From Bacillota bacterium (GTDB lineage: Bacteria; Bacillota; Clostridia; Oscillospirales; Acutalibacteraceae), in NCBI GenBank assembly GCA_029007015.1, contig JAQXHB010000021.1, forward strand, positions 1 through 20,684: a DNA stretch of 20,684 nt, given 5' to 3'. The notes under the pieces were generated by a model. It did no database searches. It had not been told where the DNA came from and saw nothing but the letters and a program-made list of their open reading frames with translations. Made by a program: the position numbers and the translations under genes. Numbering within the stretch: the stretch's first letter is position 1; each line of letters begins with the position of its first letter. Positions 1 through 7,256 of the stretch are shown piece by piece.

Positions 1-1305
1 AACGGCAAACTCTGCCTCGAGGAGATTTACCGGTTTGAAAACGGAATAAAAAATGAGAACGGCACCCTTACCTGGGACACCGAAAACCTGTTCAGTCATG
101 TCAAAAGGGGCATTGCCCGATGCAAGGATATCGGCAAACTGCCCAAAACCGTAGCCATTGACACATGGGGTGTCGATTATGTGCTGCTGGACGAAAACGA
201 GAGGGAGATTTATCCTGCCGTCTCCTACCGCGACAGCCGTACCAACGACGGCGCCGCGGCTGTGTCCGCAGTAATTTCGCAGTCCGAACTTTACCGGCGC
301 ACGGGCATCCAAAAGCAGAATTTCAATACCGTATATCAACTTTACTGCGACAAAGAGAGCGGCAAGTTAAAGGGCGCAAAACACTTTTTGATGATGCCCG
401 AATACCTCTCGTTCAAGTTGACCGGCGTGATGAAAAACGAGTACACCAACGCCTCTACCACCAATCTCGTCGACGCACAGACCAAACAGTGGGATACCTA
501 CATTCTCGACAAACTGGGATTGCCGGCCGATATCTTTCTGCCGCTTTCGGTGCCGGGCACTTCGGTCGGCCGCTTCACCGATGAAATACGCGGCGAAATT
601 GGCTTCGACTGCGAGGTCATTCTCTGCCCGTCGCACGACACGGCGTCGGCCGTTGCCGCCTGCCCGATTGATGATGAGAGCGTCTACATTTCCTCCGGCA
701 CATGGAGCCTCATCGGCACCGAAAACACCCAGCCGGTCTTGAGCGAGGACGCGCTGGCCGCCAACTTCACCAACGAGGGTGGCATCGAATACCGCTTCCG
801 CTTTCTAAAGAACTTCATGGGCATGTGGCTGCTGCAAAATATACGCAAAGACATTGATAAATCGCTCTCATACGACCAGATGATGCAACTGGCCATGGAC
901 AGCGATTTCACCGATAAAATCGACCCGAATGCGCCTTGCTTTGTGGCGCCCGACAGCATGATAGATGCTGTCAGAGGGTATCTCGGCCGGCCCGACCTGC
1001 CGCTTGGCGATGTGATATCCAGTGTTTACCACTCACTGGCCGCCTCGTACAAGACGGCGGTTGATGAAATCGAGCGCATCAGCGGCAAGCAAATCAAATC
1101 GGTACATATCGTCGGCGGCGGCAGCAAAGACCGCTATCTCAACCTGTTGACGGCGCAGTACACCGGCAAAAAGGTCTACACCGGCCTAATGGAAGCAACG
1201 GCAACCGGCAACATTCTGTCCCAGATTATGGCCGACAAAAATATTGACCTGACCGAAACGAGAAAAATTATCAAAACTACATTCGAAATCAAGGAGGCAA
1301 AATAA
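1..1305 (+). CDS. rhaB: Rhamnulokinase, 5'-truncated by the window edge
   Basis: FGGY-family sugar kinase that phosphorylates L-rhamnulose to L-rhamnulose 1-phosphate with ATP, the second step of rhamnose breakdown. The frame is open from base 1 and gives 434 residues before the TAA. E. coli RhaB is about 489 aa, so roughly 50 N-terminal residues, including the first phosphate-binding loop, lie outside. Visible marks are the IDTWGVDY segment (about residues 54-61), SSGTWSLIG, and the C-terminal nucleotide-binding GGGSKDRYLN followed by EATATGN. The stop overlaps the rhaA start by one base (TAATG), and an AAGGAGG at 1291-1297 inside the rhaB end serves rhaA, so the two are translationally coupled. 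The GTG at 181 could pass for a start, but coding with family similarity continues upstream of it. Identity is firm from motifs and from the rhaA and rhaD neighbours. Confidence 0.95.
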   Translation, partial: NGKLCLEEIYRFENGIKNENGTLTWDTENLFSHVKRGIARCKDIGKLPKTVAIDTWGVDYVLLDENEREIYPAVSYRDSRTNDGAAAVSAVISQSELYRRTGIQKQNFNTVYQLYCDKESGKLKGAKHFLMMPEYLSFKLTGVMKNEYTNASTTNLVDAQTKQWDTYILDKLGLPADIFLPLSVPGTSVGRFTDEIRGEIGFDCEVILCPSHDTASAVAACPIDDESVYISSGTWSLIGTENTQPVLSEDALAANFTNEGGIEYRFRFLKNFMGMWLLQNIRKDIDKSLSYDQMMQLAMDSDFTDKIDPNAPCFVAPDSMIDAVRGYLGRPDLPLGDVISSVYHSLAASYKTAVDEIERISGKQIKSVHIVGGGSKDRYLNLLTAQYTGKKVYTGLMEATATGNILSQIMADKNIDLTETRKIIKTTFEIKEAK

Positions 1306-2546
1306 TGAGTCGATACAGTGAAGCAAAAGAAATCTATGCCGCATACGGTGTTGACACCGAAAAGGCACTCGACACGCTCAAGAACATTCCCGTCAGCATT
1401 CACTGCTGGCAGGGCGACGATGTGACCGGTTTTGACAGCCGCGAGAGTCTGTCGGGCGGCATACAAACGACCGGCAACTACCCGGGCAAGGCCACGACAC
1501 CTGAACAACTGCTGGCCGATATCGACAAGGCGTTTTCGCTCATGCCCGGCAAAAAGAAACTCAATCTTCACGCCAGTTACGCCATTTTCGGTGATGGCGA
1601 GGCGGTCGACAGGGACAAAATCGAGCCGAAGCACTTTGAGCAGTGGGTGACCTTTGCCAAAGAGAGAGGCATCGGCATCGACTTTAACCCGACCTTTTTT
1701 GCTCACCCTATGGTCAAAGATAATCTGACCCTTTCGTCACCCGACGAAACGGTGCGCACCTATTGGGTCAACCACGGCAAGGCCTGCCTCAAGATTGCCG
1801 AGTATTTTGCGACTGAAACAGGCGTGCCCTGCGTAATGAACATCTGGATTCCCGACGGATACAAGGACATTCCCGCTGACCGCCTCTCACCGAGAGCGCG
1901 CTTCAAAAAGAGCCTCGACGAAATATTGTCGGTACCCTACGACAGGTCAAAAGTGTATGTCACCCTCGAATCCAAGGTGTTTGGAATCGGGCTTGAGAGT
2001 TACACCGTCGGCTCGGCTGAATTTTGCCTCTCCTATTCAGATAAAGCAGGCATCACTCCGCTGATGGACAACGGTCACTATCACCCGACCGAAGTGGTCA
2101 GCGACAAAATCAGTTCACTGCTGCTCTTCAATGAAAAAATCGCCCTGCACATCACTCGTCCCGTACGCTGGGACAGCGACCATGTGGTGCTCTTTGACGA
2201 CGAGACCAAAGAGATTGCAAAGGAAATCGTCAGAAATAACGCAACCGACCGAGTCTTTATCGCGACCGACTACTTTGACGCAAGCATCAACCGCATCGCC
2301 GCCTGGGTGACCGGCATCAGAAGCGTGCAAAAGGCACTGCTGTTTGCCCTTTTGCAGCCAAACGAAAAACTGCAAAAGCTGCAAGACGAAAGCAATTTCA
2401 CCCAGTTGATGGCGCTGTCTGAGGATATGAAAACCGCACCGCTCGGTGATGTGTGGGCAGAGTACCTCCGCCGTGAAGATGTGCCGGCCGACTACATAAG
2501 CGAAGTGGCAAAATATGAACAGGAAGTTTTGGTGAACCGCAAATGA
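1305..2546 (+). CDS. rhaA: L-rhamnose isomerase
   Basis: Cytoplasmic metal-dependent aldose-ketose isomerase that converts L-rhamnose to L-rhamnulose. At 413 aa it is close to the usual length of about 419. The family core is clear: SIHCWQGDDVTGFD near residue 30, HASYAIFGDGE, and the metal-site region with LESKVFGIGLESYTVGSAEF followed by MDNGHYHPTEVVSDK, which supplies the Glu, Asp and His ligands. The ATG start is fixed by an AAGGAGG eight bases upstream. It overlaps the rhaB stop by one base, and its own stop overlaps rhaD by four bases (ATGA). The order B-A-D matches the enterobacterial operon. No rhamnose transporter or regulator is visible; they may lie upstream of the window. Confidence 0.97.
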   Translation: MSRYSEAKEIYAAYGVDTEKALDTLKNIPVSIHCWQGDDVTGFDSRESLSGGIQTTGNYPGKATTPEQLLADIDKAFSLMPGKKKLNLHASYAIFGDGEAVDRDKIEPKHFEQWVTFAKERGIGIDFNPTFFAHPMVKDNLTLSSPDETVRTYWVNHGKACLKIAEYFATETGVPCVMNIWIPDGYKDIPADRLSPRARFKKSLDEILSVPYDRSKVYVTLESKVFGIGLESYTVGSAEFCLSYSDKAGITPLMDNGHYHPTEVVSDKISSLLLFNEKIALHITRPVRWDSDHVVLFDDETKEIAKEIVRNNATDRVFIATDYFDASINRIAAWVTGIRSVQKALLFALLQPNEKLQKLQDESNFTQLMALSEDMKTAPLGDVWAEYLRREDVPADYISEVAKYEQEVLVNRK

Positions 2547-3358
2547 AAGACATTTTGACCGCTCCTTTCGTTAAGGAAATGAAAAACACGACCGCCAACA
2601 TGTACCGCCTCGGCTGGGACGAGAGAAACGGCGGCAACATCAGTTACATGCTCGATGAAAGCGAAGTTGCCGAATACCTCGATTTGAGTCAGGTTATTCG
2701 CACCATACCGACCGGCTTTGACGCAAAGCCGCTCATCGGCAAAATTTTCATCGTCACCGGCACCGGCAAATACTTCAAAAATGTCCAGGACGACCCTGAA
2801 AACAACCTTGGCATCATCCGCATTGCCGCCGACGGCACAACAGCCGAGTTGCTTTGGGGATACAAGGACGGCGGCAAGTTCACCTCCGAACTGCCCGCCC
2901 ACCTCATGAGCCACATGGCGCGGCTGAAGGTCGACCCCGAAAACCGCGTGGTCATGCATTCTCACCCGACCAACACCCTTGCCATGAATTTCGTTCACGA
3001 ACTGGATGAGAAAAAACTGACCCATACCCTTTGGGAGATGTGCACCGAGTGCATTGTCGTATTCCCCGACGGTGTGGGTGTGCTGCCGTGGATGCTCTGC
3101 GGCAATAACCAAATCGGCCAAGCGACCGCCAAAAAGATGGAGGAGTTCCGTCTGGTCATTTGGGGCATGCACGGCATTTACGGCGCCGGCAAAACCATGG
3201 ACGAGACCTTTGGCCTGATTGAAACGGTGGAAAAGGCGGCGCAGATTTACATGCTGACGGCGCACATGCCGCGCATCAACACCATCAAGGACAGCGAAAT
3301 GATGGAACTGGCCGAGGCTTTCGGAGTAGAGTACCGCAAAGATTTTCTCGACCTTTAA
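2543..3358 (+). CDS. rhaD: Rhamnulose-1-phosphate aldolase
   Basis: Class II, zinc-dependent aldolase that cleaves L-rhamnulose 1-phosphate to dihydroxyacetone phosphate and L-lactaldehyde. At 271 aa it matches the family (E. coli 274). Zinc-ligand segments are the VVMHSHPTNTLAMNF stretch (about residues 136-150, two His) and the later WGMHGIYGAGKT stretch (third His). GNISYML near residue 35 and GGKFTSELPAHL before the His pair are typical of the aldolase/RraA-like fold. The start lies in an ATGA overlap with the rhaA stop, so it is the last coupled gene of the operon. A lactaldehyde reductase or dehydrogenase is not in the operon; whether the AdhE encoded further along takes lactaldehyde cannot be told from sequence. 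Confidence 0.96.
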   Translation: MKDILTAPFVKEMKNTTANMYRLGWDERNGGNISYMLDESEVAEYLDLSQVIRTIPTGFDAKPLIGKIFIVTGTGKYFKNVQDDPENNLGIIRIAADGTTAELLWGYKDGGKFTSELPAHLMSHMARLKVDPENRVVMHSHPTNTLAMNFVHELDEKKLTHTLWEMCTECIVVFPDGVGVLPWMLCGNNQIGQATAKKMEEFRLVIWGMHGIYGAGKTMDETFGLIETVEKAAQIYMLTAHMPRINTIKDSEMMELAEAFGVEYRKDFLDL

Positions 3359-3378
3359 TTGAATTTTTGTTTTAAGTC

Positions 3379-3410
3379 AGAGCCGCTCGGGTATTTTACC
3401 GAGCGGCTCT
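3379..3410 (+). terminator. 12-bp perfect hairpin after rhaD
   Basis: The arms AGAGCCGCTCGG and CCGAGCGGCTCT flank an 8-base loop 20 bases after the rhaD stop. The stem is strong, but no T-run follows on either strand, so it is either an imperfect terminator or a 3'-end-protecting hairpin for the rha mRNA. Confidence 0.5.
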
Positions 3411-3436
3411 CATGTTGCGTATTGGCACATTTAATC

Positions 3437-3465
3437 TTGATAATGAGCGCAGTGCGTGTTACTAT
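3437..3465 (+). promoter_or_regulatory. Putative sigma-A promoter of hemW
   Basis: TTGATA and TACTAT are separated by 17 bases, with the predicted start about 10 bases before the AAGGAGG at 3481. The -10 matches consensus at 4 of 6 positions, so this is moderate evidence. It gives hemW its own transcript apart from the rha operon. Confidence 0.5.
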
Positions 3466-3496
3466 ATTTACATATTATTAAAGGAGGCGCCACTGC

Positions 3497-4573
3497 TTGA
3501 CCGGCTTATATGTTCATATACCTTTTTGCCGCTCCAAGTGCGGCTACTGCGACTTTTACTCGCTGGTCGGCAGCGAGAGCACAAAGGATGAATACACAGC
3601 CGAGGTTTGCCGTCGGCTCAAAAAGGTCAGCCGCTCGGCCGACACACTGTATATCGGCGGCGGCACGCCCTCTCAACTCGGCGGACAGCGCATTGCGCGC
3701 ATCATTGATGCGGCCGCGCCCCTGCTGACCGCCGACGCCGAAGTGACCGTCGAGGCAAACCCGTGCGACAACATGGCCGCCTTTTTGCCCGATGTGGCGG
3801 CAGCCGGTGCAAACCGGCTGTCGTTGGGGCTTCAGTCGGCCAATGACAGCGAACTCAAACTGCTGACGCGCCGCCACCGCGCAGACCATGTCACAGCCGC
3901 CGTTGAGACGGCGCACCGGTGCGGCATCGACAACATTTCGCTCGACCTTATGATTGGCATTGAAGGGCAGACGGACGCATCATTGATGCGGTCGGTCGAT
4001 TACTGCGCGGCTCTCGGCGTCAGTCATATTTCGGGCTACATGCTCAAATTGGAGCCGGGAACGCCCTTTTATGCACGCGGCGAGGGCTGTTTCCCCGGTG
4101 CCGACGACACCGCCGAACTCTACCTGCGCGCCTGCGAGCGGCTGGAGAAGCACGGCTATGACCAATACGAAATCAGCAATTTCTGTCGGGACGGCCGCCG
4201 CAGTCGGCACAACATGAAATACTGGCTGGGTGAGGACTACATCGGCATCGGGCCGGCCGCCCACTCCTGCACCGACGGCTCGCGGTACTACTTTGAGCGC
4301 GACATAGCCGCCTTTTTGAGCGGCGCCGAGCCGATATACGACGGGCCGAGCGGTGGCGAGGACGAGTACATCATGCTGCGCCTGCGGCTGAGCGACGGCA
4401 TCCTTTTGAGCGACCTTGAGGAGCGGTTTGGAGCGGCCTCGGCCGAGCGTGTGCGGCGCGGCCTGCGTCGGCCGGCGGCCGGCGGTCTGGCCGCCTTTGA
4501 CGGGGAGCGCGTACGCCTGACGCGGCGTGGATTTCTGGTGTCCAACAGCATCATTGCCGCCCTGCTGGGCTGA
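3497..4573 (+). CDS. hemW: Radical SAM heme chaperone HemW (HemN-like)
   Basis: Radical SAM protein of the HemN/HemW family. HemW members bind heme and deliver it to acceptor proteins; they were long annotated as oxygen-independent coproporphyrinogen III oxidases. The radical SAM cluster motif CRSKCGYC (CX3CX2C, about residues 11-18) follows LYVHIPF, and the SAM-binding YIGGGTPS comes after. SLGLQSANDSELK and ISNFCRDGRRSRHNMKYW are family blocks. A winged-helix-like C-terminus holds the RLRLSDGI segment. Length 358 aa, slightly short of the usual 370-380. It begins with TTG, chosen because AAGGAGG sits nine bases upstream and the next residues (TGLYVHIPF) align with known N-termini. The short N-terminus without the extra HemN extension favours HemW over true HemN. 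It appears to be a single-gene transcript. Confidence 0.88.
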   Translation: MTGLYVHIPFCRSKCGYCDFYSLVGSESTKDEYTAEVCRRLKKVSRSADTLYIGGGTPSQLGGQRIARIIDAAAPLLTADAEVTVEANPCDNMAAFLPDVAAAGANRLSLGLQSANDSELKLLTRRHRADHVTAAVETAHRCGIDNISLDLMIGIEGQTDASLMRSVDYCAALGVSHISGYMLKLEPGTPFYARGEGCFPGADDTAELYLRACERLEKHGYDQYEISNFCRDGRRSRHNMKYWLGEDYIGIGPAAHSCTDGSRYYFERDIAAFLSGAEPIYDGPSGGEDEYIMLRLRLSDGILLSDLEERFGAASAERVRRGLRRPAAGGLAAFDGERVRLTRRGFLVSNSIIAALLG

Positions 4574-4598
4574 ATATCCGCACAGCAAAAATCACAAA

Positions 4599-4635
4599 AG
4601 CCACACGCCGACAGACACGGCATGTGGCTTTTTTT
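4599..4635. terminator. Terminator between converging hemW and hydA
   Basis: The arms AGCCACACGCCG (4599-4610) and CGGCATGTGGCT (4618-4629) pair with one mismatch around a 7-base loop and are followed by a run of seven T on the plus strand. The minus-strand side is also T-rich, so it probably stops both the hemW transcript and the long minus-strand operon. Confidence 0.85.
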
Positions 4636-4646
4636 GCACTGATAAT

Positions 4647-6071
4647 TTATTTGAGCACGAACACGGCGTCGGCAATGGTTTTTTCCATAGCCTCGCGGCC
4701 GTAGGCGTCAACCTGCGCCTTGTTTTTCTCGCCGTGGGTCAGACAGCCTGCGCCGCCGATACATCCGCCAACGCACGCCATACCCTCGACGAAGTTGGCG
4801 TCCAGCACATTTTTGCTCTTTTTGAGCAGTGCGGTGCGGCACTCCTCAATGCCGTCGCAGGAGCAGACCTTGAGTTCAAAGTCGTCAATTCCCTGTTCCT
4901 TGAGGCCCTCCGCCACAGCGTCGGACAGACCGCCGCATCGGGCAAAAATTCTGCCGAAGTAAGAGGCGTTGTCCAGCACGCCCTCGTCAAGCGCGGTGAT
5001 GTCAATATCGCGGCTGTCAAACAGCGCTTGCAGTTCCTCAAAAGTCAGAGCGGCGTCAACATACGGCTTGACCGCGTCCAACTGCACCTCTGCCTTTTTG
5101 GCAGTGCACGGGCCGATAAATACCACCTTGGCATTTTCGTTGGTCTCTTTGATATATTTGGCGATGGTCGCCATAGGAGAAAGATTGTGCGAAACGAAAG
5201 GCTCCAAACTGGGGAATGCCGACTTGATGTATGACACAAACGCCGGACAGCACGAACTGGTCAAGAAGCCCTTTTCGGCCAACTCCTTGGACTCGGACTG
5301 TGCAACCATGTCGGCGCCGAGAGCCGCCTCAACCACCGTATGGAAGCCCAGTTCCTTAATTCCGGTCACTACCTGACCGAGTTTGGCGTAGGTAAACTGG
5401 CTGGAGATGGACGGAGCGACCACCGCATACATTTTGTAGTTATTGCCCGACTGGCTCTTTTTAATCATGTCAATAACATTGAGAATAAACGATTTGTCCA
5501 TGATGGCGCCGAATGGGCACTGATATACGCACGCGCCGCAGGAGATGCACTTGTTGTTGTCGATGCAGGCGGCGTTATCCTCATTGATGGATATGGCCTT
5601 TATCTTGCAGGCGTTTTGGCACGGCCTTTTGCGATTGGCAATGGCCGAGTAGGGGCAAACCTTGGCGCACTGACCACATTCGACGCACTTTGACTTGTCG
5701 ATGTGAGCGACATGGTTGTGGTCAAACGAGATGGCGCCGCGTTTGCACACATCCTCACAGCGGTGTGCCAGACAGCCGCGGCAGGAGTCGGTAACCTCGT
5801 ATCCGGCAGCAGGGCACTCGTCGCATGCAATGTCTATTACCTCGATAACATTGGGGTTGTCGGCATTGCCGCCCATGGCAATTTTGACACGCTCGGACAA
5901 AATTGCGCGCTCTTTATACACACAGCAACGCATGGTCGGCGTTTTGCCCGGAATGATAATCTTCGGTATATTCAAGATGTTTTCAAGGAGGGTGTCATTC
6001 CACGCCTGACGGGCCACCTCACGCAGTACCTTGTACTTCAAATGCTGTACTTTTGTATCAAATTTTCTCAT
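4647..6071 (-). CDS. [FeFe] hydrogenase, group-B-like, with N-terminal Fe-S domains
   Basis: Monomeric iron-only hydrogenase, 474 aa, expected to exchange electrons with ferredoxin and form or oxidise H2 in the cytoplasm. The H-cluster domain has all three signatures: TSSCCPAFV (Cys 274/275), GPCTAKKAE (Cys 322) and EGMACVGGCIGG (Cys 433/437). Upstream lie a CDEC pair (83-86), a CRGC...C...C set (97-109), and two ferredoxin-type clusters (CVECGQCAKVC around 129-139, CISCGACVYQC around 175-185) with a CQNAC pair between. L1 ends in Pro-Ala-Phe rather than the Pro-Met-Trp of classical group A enzymes, which together with the Cys-rich N-terminus points to group B. ATG start with AAGGAG eight bases upstream. 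Last gene of the operon, 12 bases after the phosphatase. It may correspond to HydA2 of Ruminococcus albus by context. HydE, HydF and HydG maturases are not in the window. Confidence 0.9.
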   Translation of the reverse strand: MRKFDTKVQHLKYKVLREVARQAWNDTLLENILNIPKIIIPGKTPTMRCCVYKERAILSERVKIAMGGNADNPNVIEVIDIACDECPAAGYEVTDSCRGCLAHRCEDVCKRGAISFDHNHVAHIDKSKCVECGQCAKVCPYSAIANRKRPCQNACKIKAISINEDNAACIDNNKCISCGACVYQCPFGAIMDKSFILNVIDMIKKSQSGNNYKMYAVVAPSISSQFTYAKLGQVVTGIKELGFHTVVEAALGADMVAQSESKELAEKGFLTSSCCPAFVSYIKSAFPSLEPFVSHNLSPMATIAKYIKETNENAKVVFIGPCTAKKAEVQLDAVKPYVDAALTFEELQALFDSRDIDITALDEGVLDNASYFGRIFARCGGLSDAVAEGLKEQGIDDFELKVCSCDGIEECRTALLKKSKNVLDANFVEGMACVGGCIGGAGCLTHGEKNKAQVDAYGREAMEKTIADAVFVLK

Positions 6072-6083
6072 GGCTCTAACTCC

Positions 6084-7256
6084 TTAGAAATAGCTGACTT
6101 TGATGCGTTTGCCCATCTTTTTGAGACATTCCGACAACTCCGACACCAAGTTCATCTTGATGTTAAATGTGATGGGCAAATCCGGATTCTGGTGTGCCGG
6201 ATTGACGGCTCGGCCGACATAGAAGTTGATGTCGGTGGCCTCCTCAAACAGCAAGCGGCTGATAAGGGATGCTCCGTCCCGCTTGAAATTCCATGTTTCG
6301 TACAATTTGTTTTCGCCCAGATAGTCCTTGGCGTACTCCAGCACGCGGTTGACGGTGATGACGCCCTCGGTTACAAGGTCGACTCCCTCAATCTCGGCTA
6401 TGGGAGGCACATCGCTGTGTTCAAAATTCAGGCTGGCCTTAATCGGCTTGCCCAGCCACTTGGCGGCGATGGACGAGGTGGTTCCGCCGCAGATGATATG
6501 CTTGCCCTGCTTTGAGAAAAACAGACTCATCATGCGGTCGCAGTCGTCGCGGTTGGAGGGCGGGCCGAACAGCATGTTCATCGGCTCGCGCTTGCGAATT
6601 TTCACCACGCACGCGGTAACATCATCGCCCGGCTTGTCGCCGTACAGTTTGTTGCACTCGTCCACCAGCATGGTCGACAATGTCTTGGCCGTGTAGCCGG
6701 CCGGCACGAGCGTCTCCATATATGCGGCGATATCGTCAAGCTTCCAGCCGAAGTTGTAGGCGCCGCCGATGCCGGCGTGCGGACAGCCGTCGCTCATGGC
6801 GATAAAGGTGTCGTCCTCGCGCAGTTTGACGGTTGAGCGATATATCTTTTTGCCGCCGATGTTCATCTCGGTTTTCGGATAGTCGCTCGCCTTGAAGTCG
6901 CGTATGAGTATGATATGCGGGTTGTCATACTGTATCAGTTCGGCCGTATCATTGTCGATAAGGTGAATGATGCTGAATGTGGAATACGCGACGCCGCGCA
7001 CCGAGCAAACGGGCAGTGTCGCCGCGATGGTGGAAACACATTCCTCAAGCGGCAGGCCCTCGGCCATCATGGTGGAAATGATTTTGGAGGTCAGGGTCGA
7101 CAGTATGCTCGCCTTGACCCCACTGCCCAGACCGTCGGCCAAAACTATGACAGTGGAGGTGTCACTCTGGTCGATGACATCAACATGGTCGCCGCATAGT
7201 TGTTCGCCGTAATGGTTGATGCTTTTATATCCGATATCGGCACACAAATCATTCAT
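6084..7256 (-). CDS. SpoIIE/PP2C-family serine phosphatase
   Basis: Predicted cytoplasmic metal-dependent phosphatase, 390 aa, that would remove phosphate from Ser/Thr of a partner protein. The PP2C acidic metal-binding motifs are present: ADGLGSG (Asp 41), MSDGCPH (Asp 156) and GDDV (Asp 211/212), giving a catalytic domain at about residues 1-220. The remaining 170 residues form a second region with GGTTSSIAAKWLG, which I do not recognise as a named domain. No membrane segment or N-terminal sensor domain is present, unlike sporulation SpoIIE. Its ATG overlaps the hydS stop by 8 bases, with AAGGAG ten bases upstream, so it is coupled to the sensor hydrogenase. Its natural target is unknown; the operon's kinase or a shared substrate are the obvious candidates. 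Confidence 0.85.
   Translation of the reverse strand: MNDLCADIGYKSINHYGEQLCGDHVDVIDQSDTSTVIVLADGLGSGVKASILSTLTSKIISTMMAEGLPLEECVSTIAATLPVCSVRGVAYSTFSIIHLIDNDTAELIQYDNPHIILIRDFKASDYPKTEMNIGGKKIYRSTVKLREDDTFIAMSDGCPHAGIGGAYNFGWKLDDIAAYMETLVPAGYTAKTLSTMLVDECNKLYGDKPGDDVTACVVKIRKREPMNMLFGPPSNRDDCDRMMSLFFSKQGKHIICGGTTSSIAAKWLGKPIKASLNFEHSDVPPIAEIEGVDLVTEGVITVNRVLEYAKDYLGENKLYETWNFKRDGASLISRLLFEEATDINFYVGRAVNPAHQNPDLPITFNIKMNLVSELSECLKKMGKRIKVSYF

Noticed and set aside
2492..3265. 257-codon minus-strand open frame opposite rhaD
   Set aside because: Shadow of rhaD; the peptide is rich in His, Val and Gly as expected from a reverse frame and has no domain signature.
4527..5234. 235-codon plus-strand frame overlapping the hemW end and the hydA 3' part
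   Set aside because: It runs through the shared terminator and is antisense to the hydrogenase H-cluster motifs.
5703..6515. 270-codon plus-strand open frame across the hydA/phosphatase junction
   Set aside because: Antisense to two genes with intact catalytic motifs; no promoter or ribosome site and low-complexity composition.
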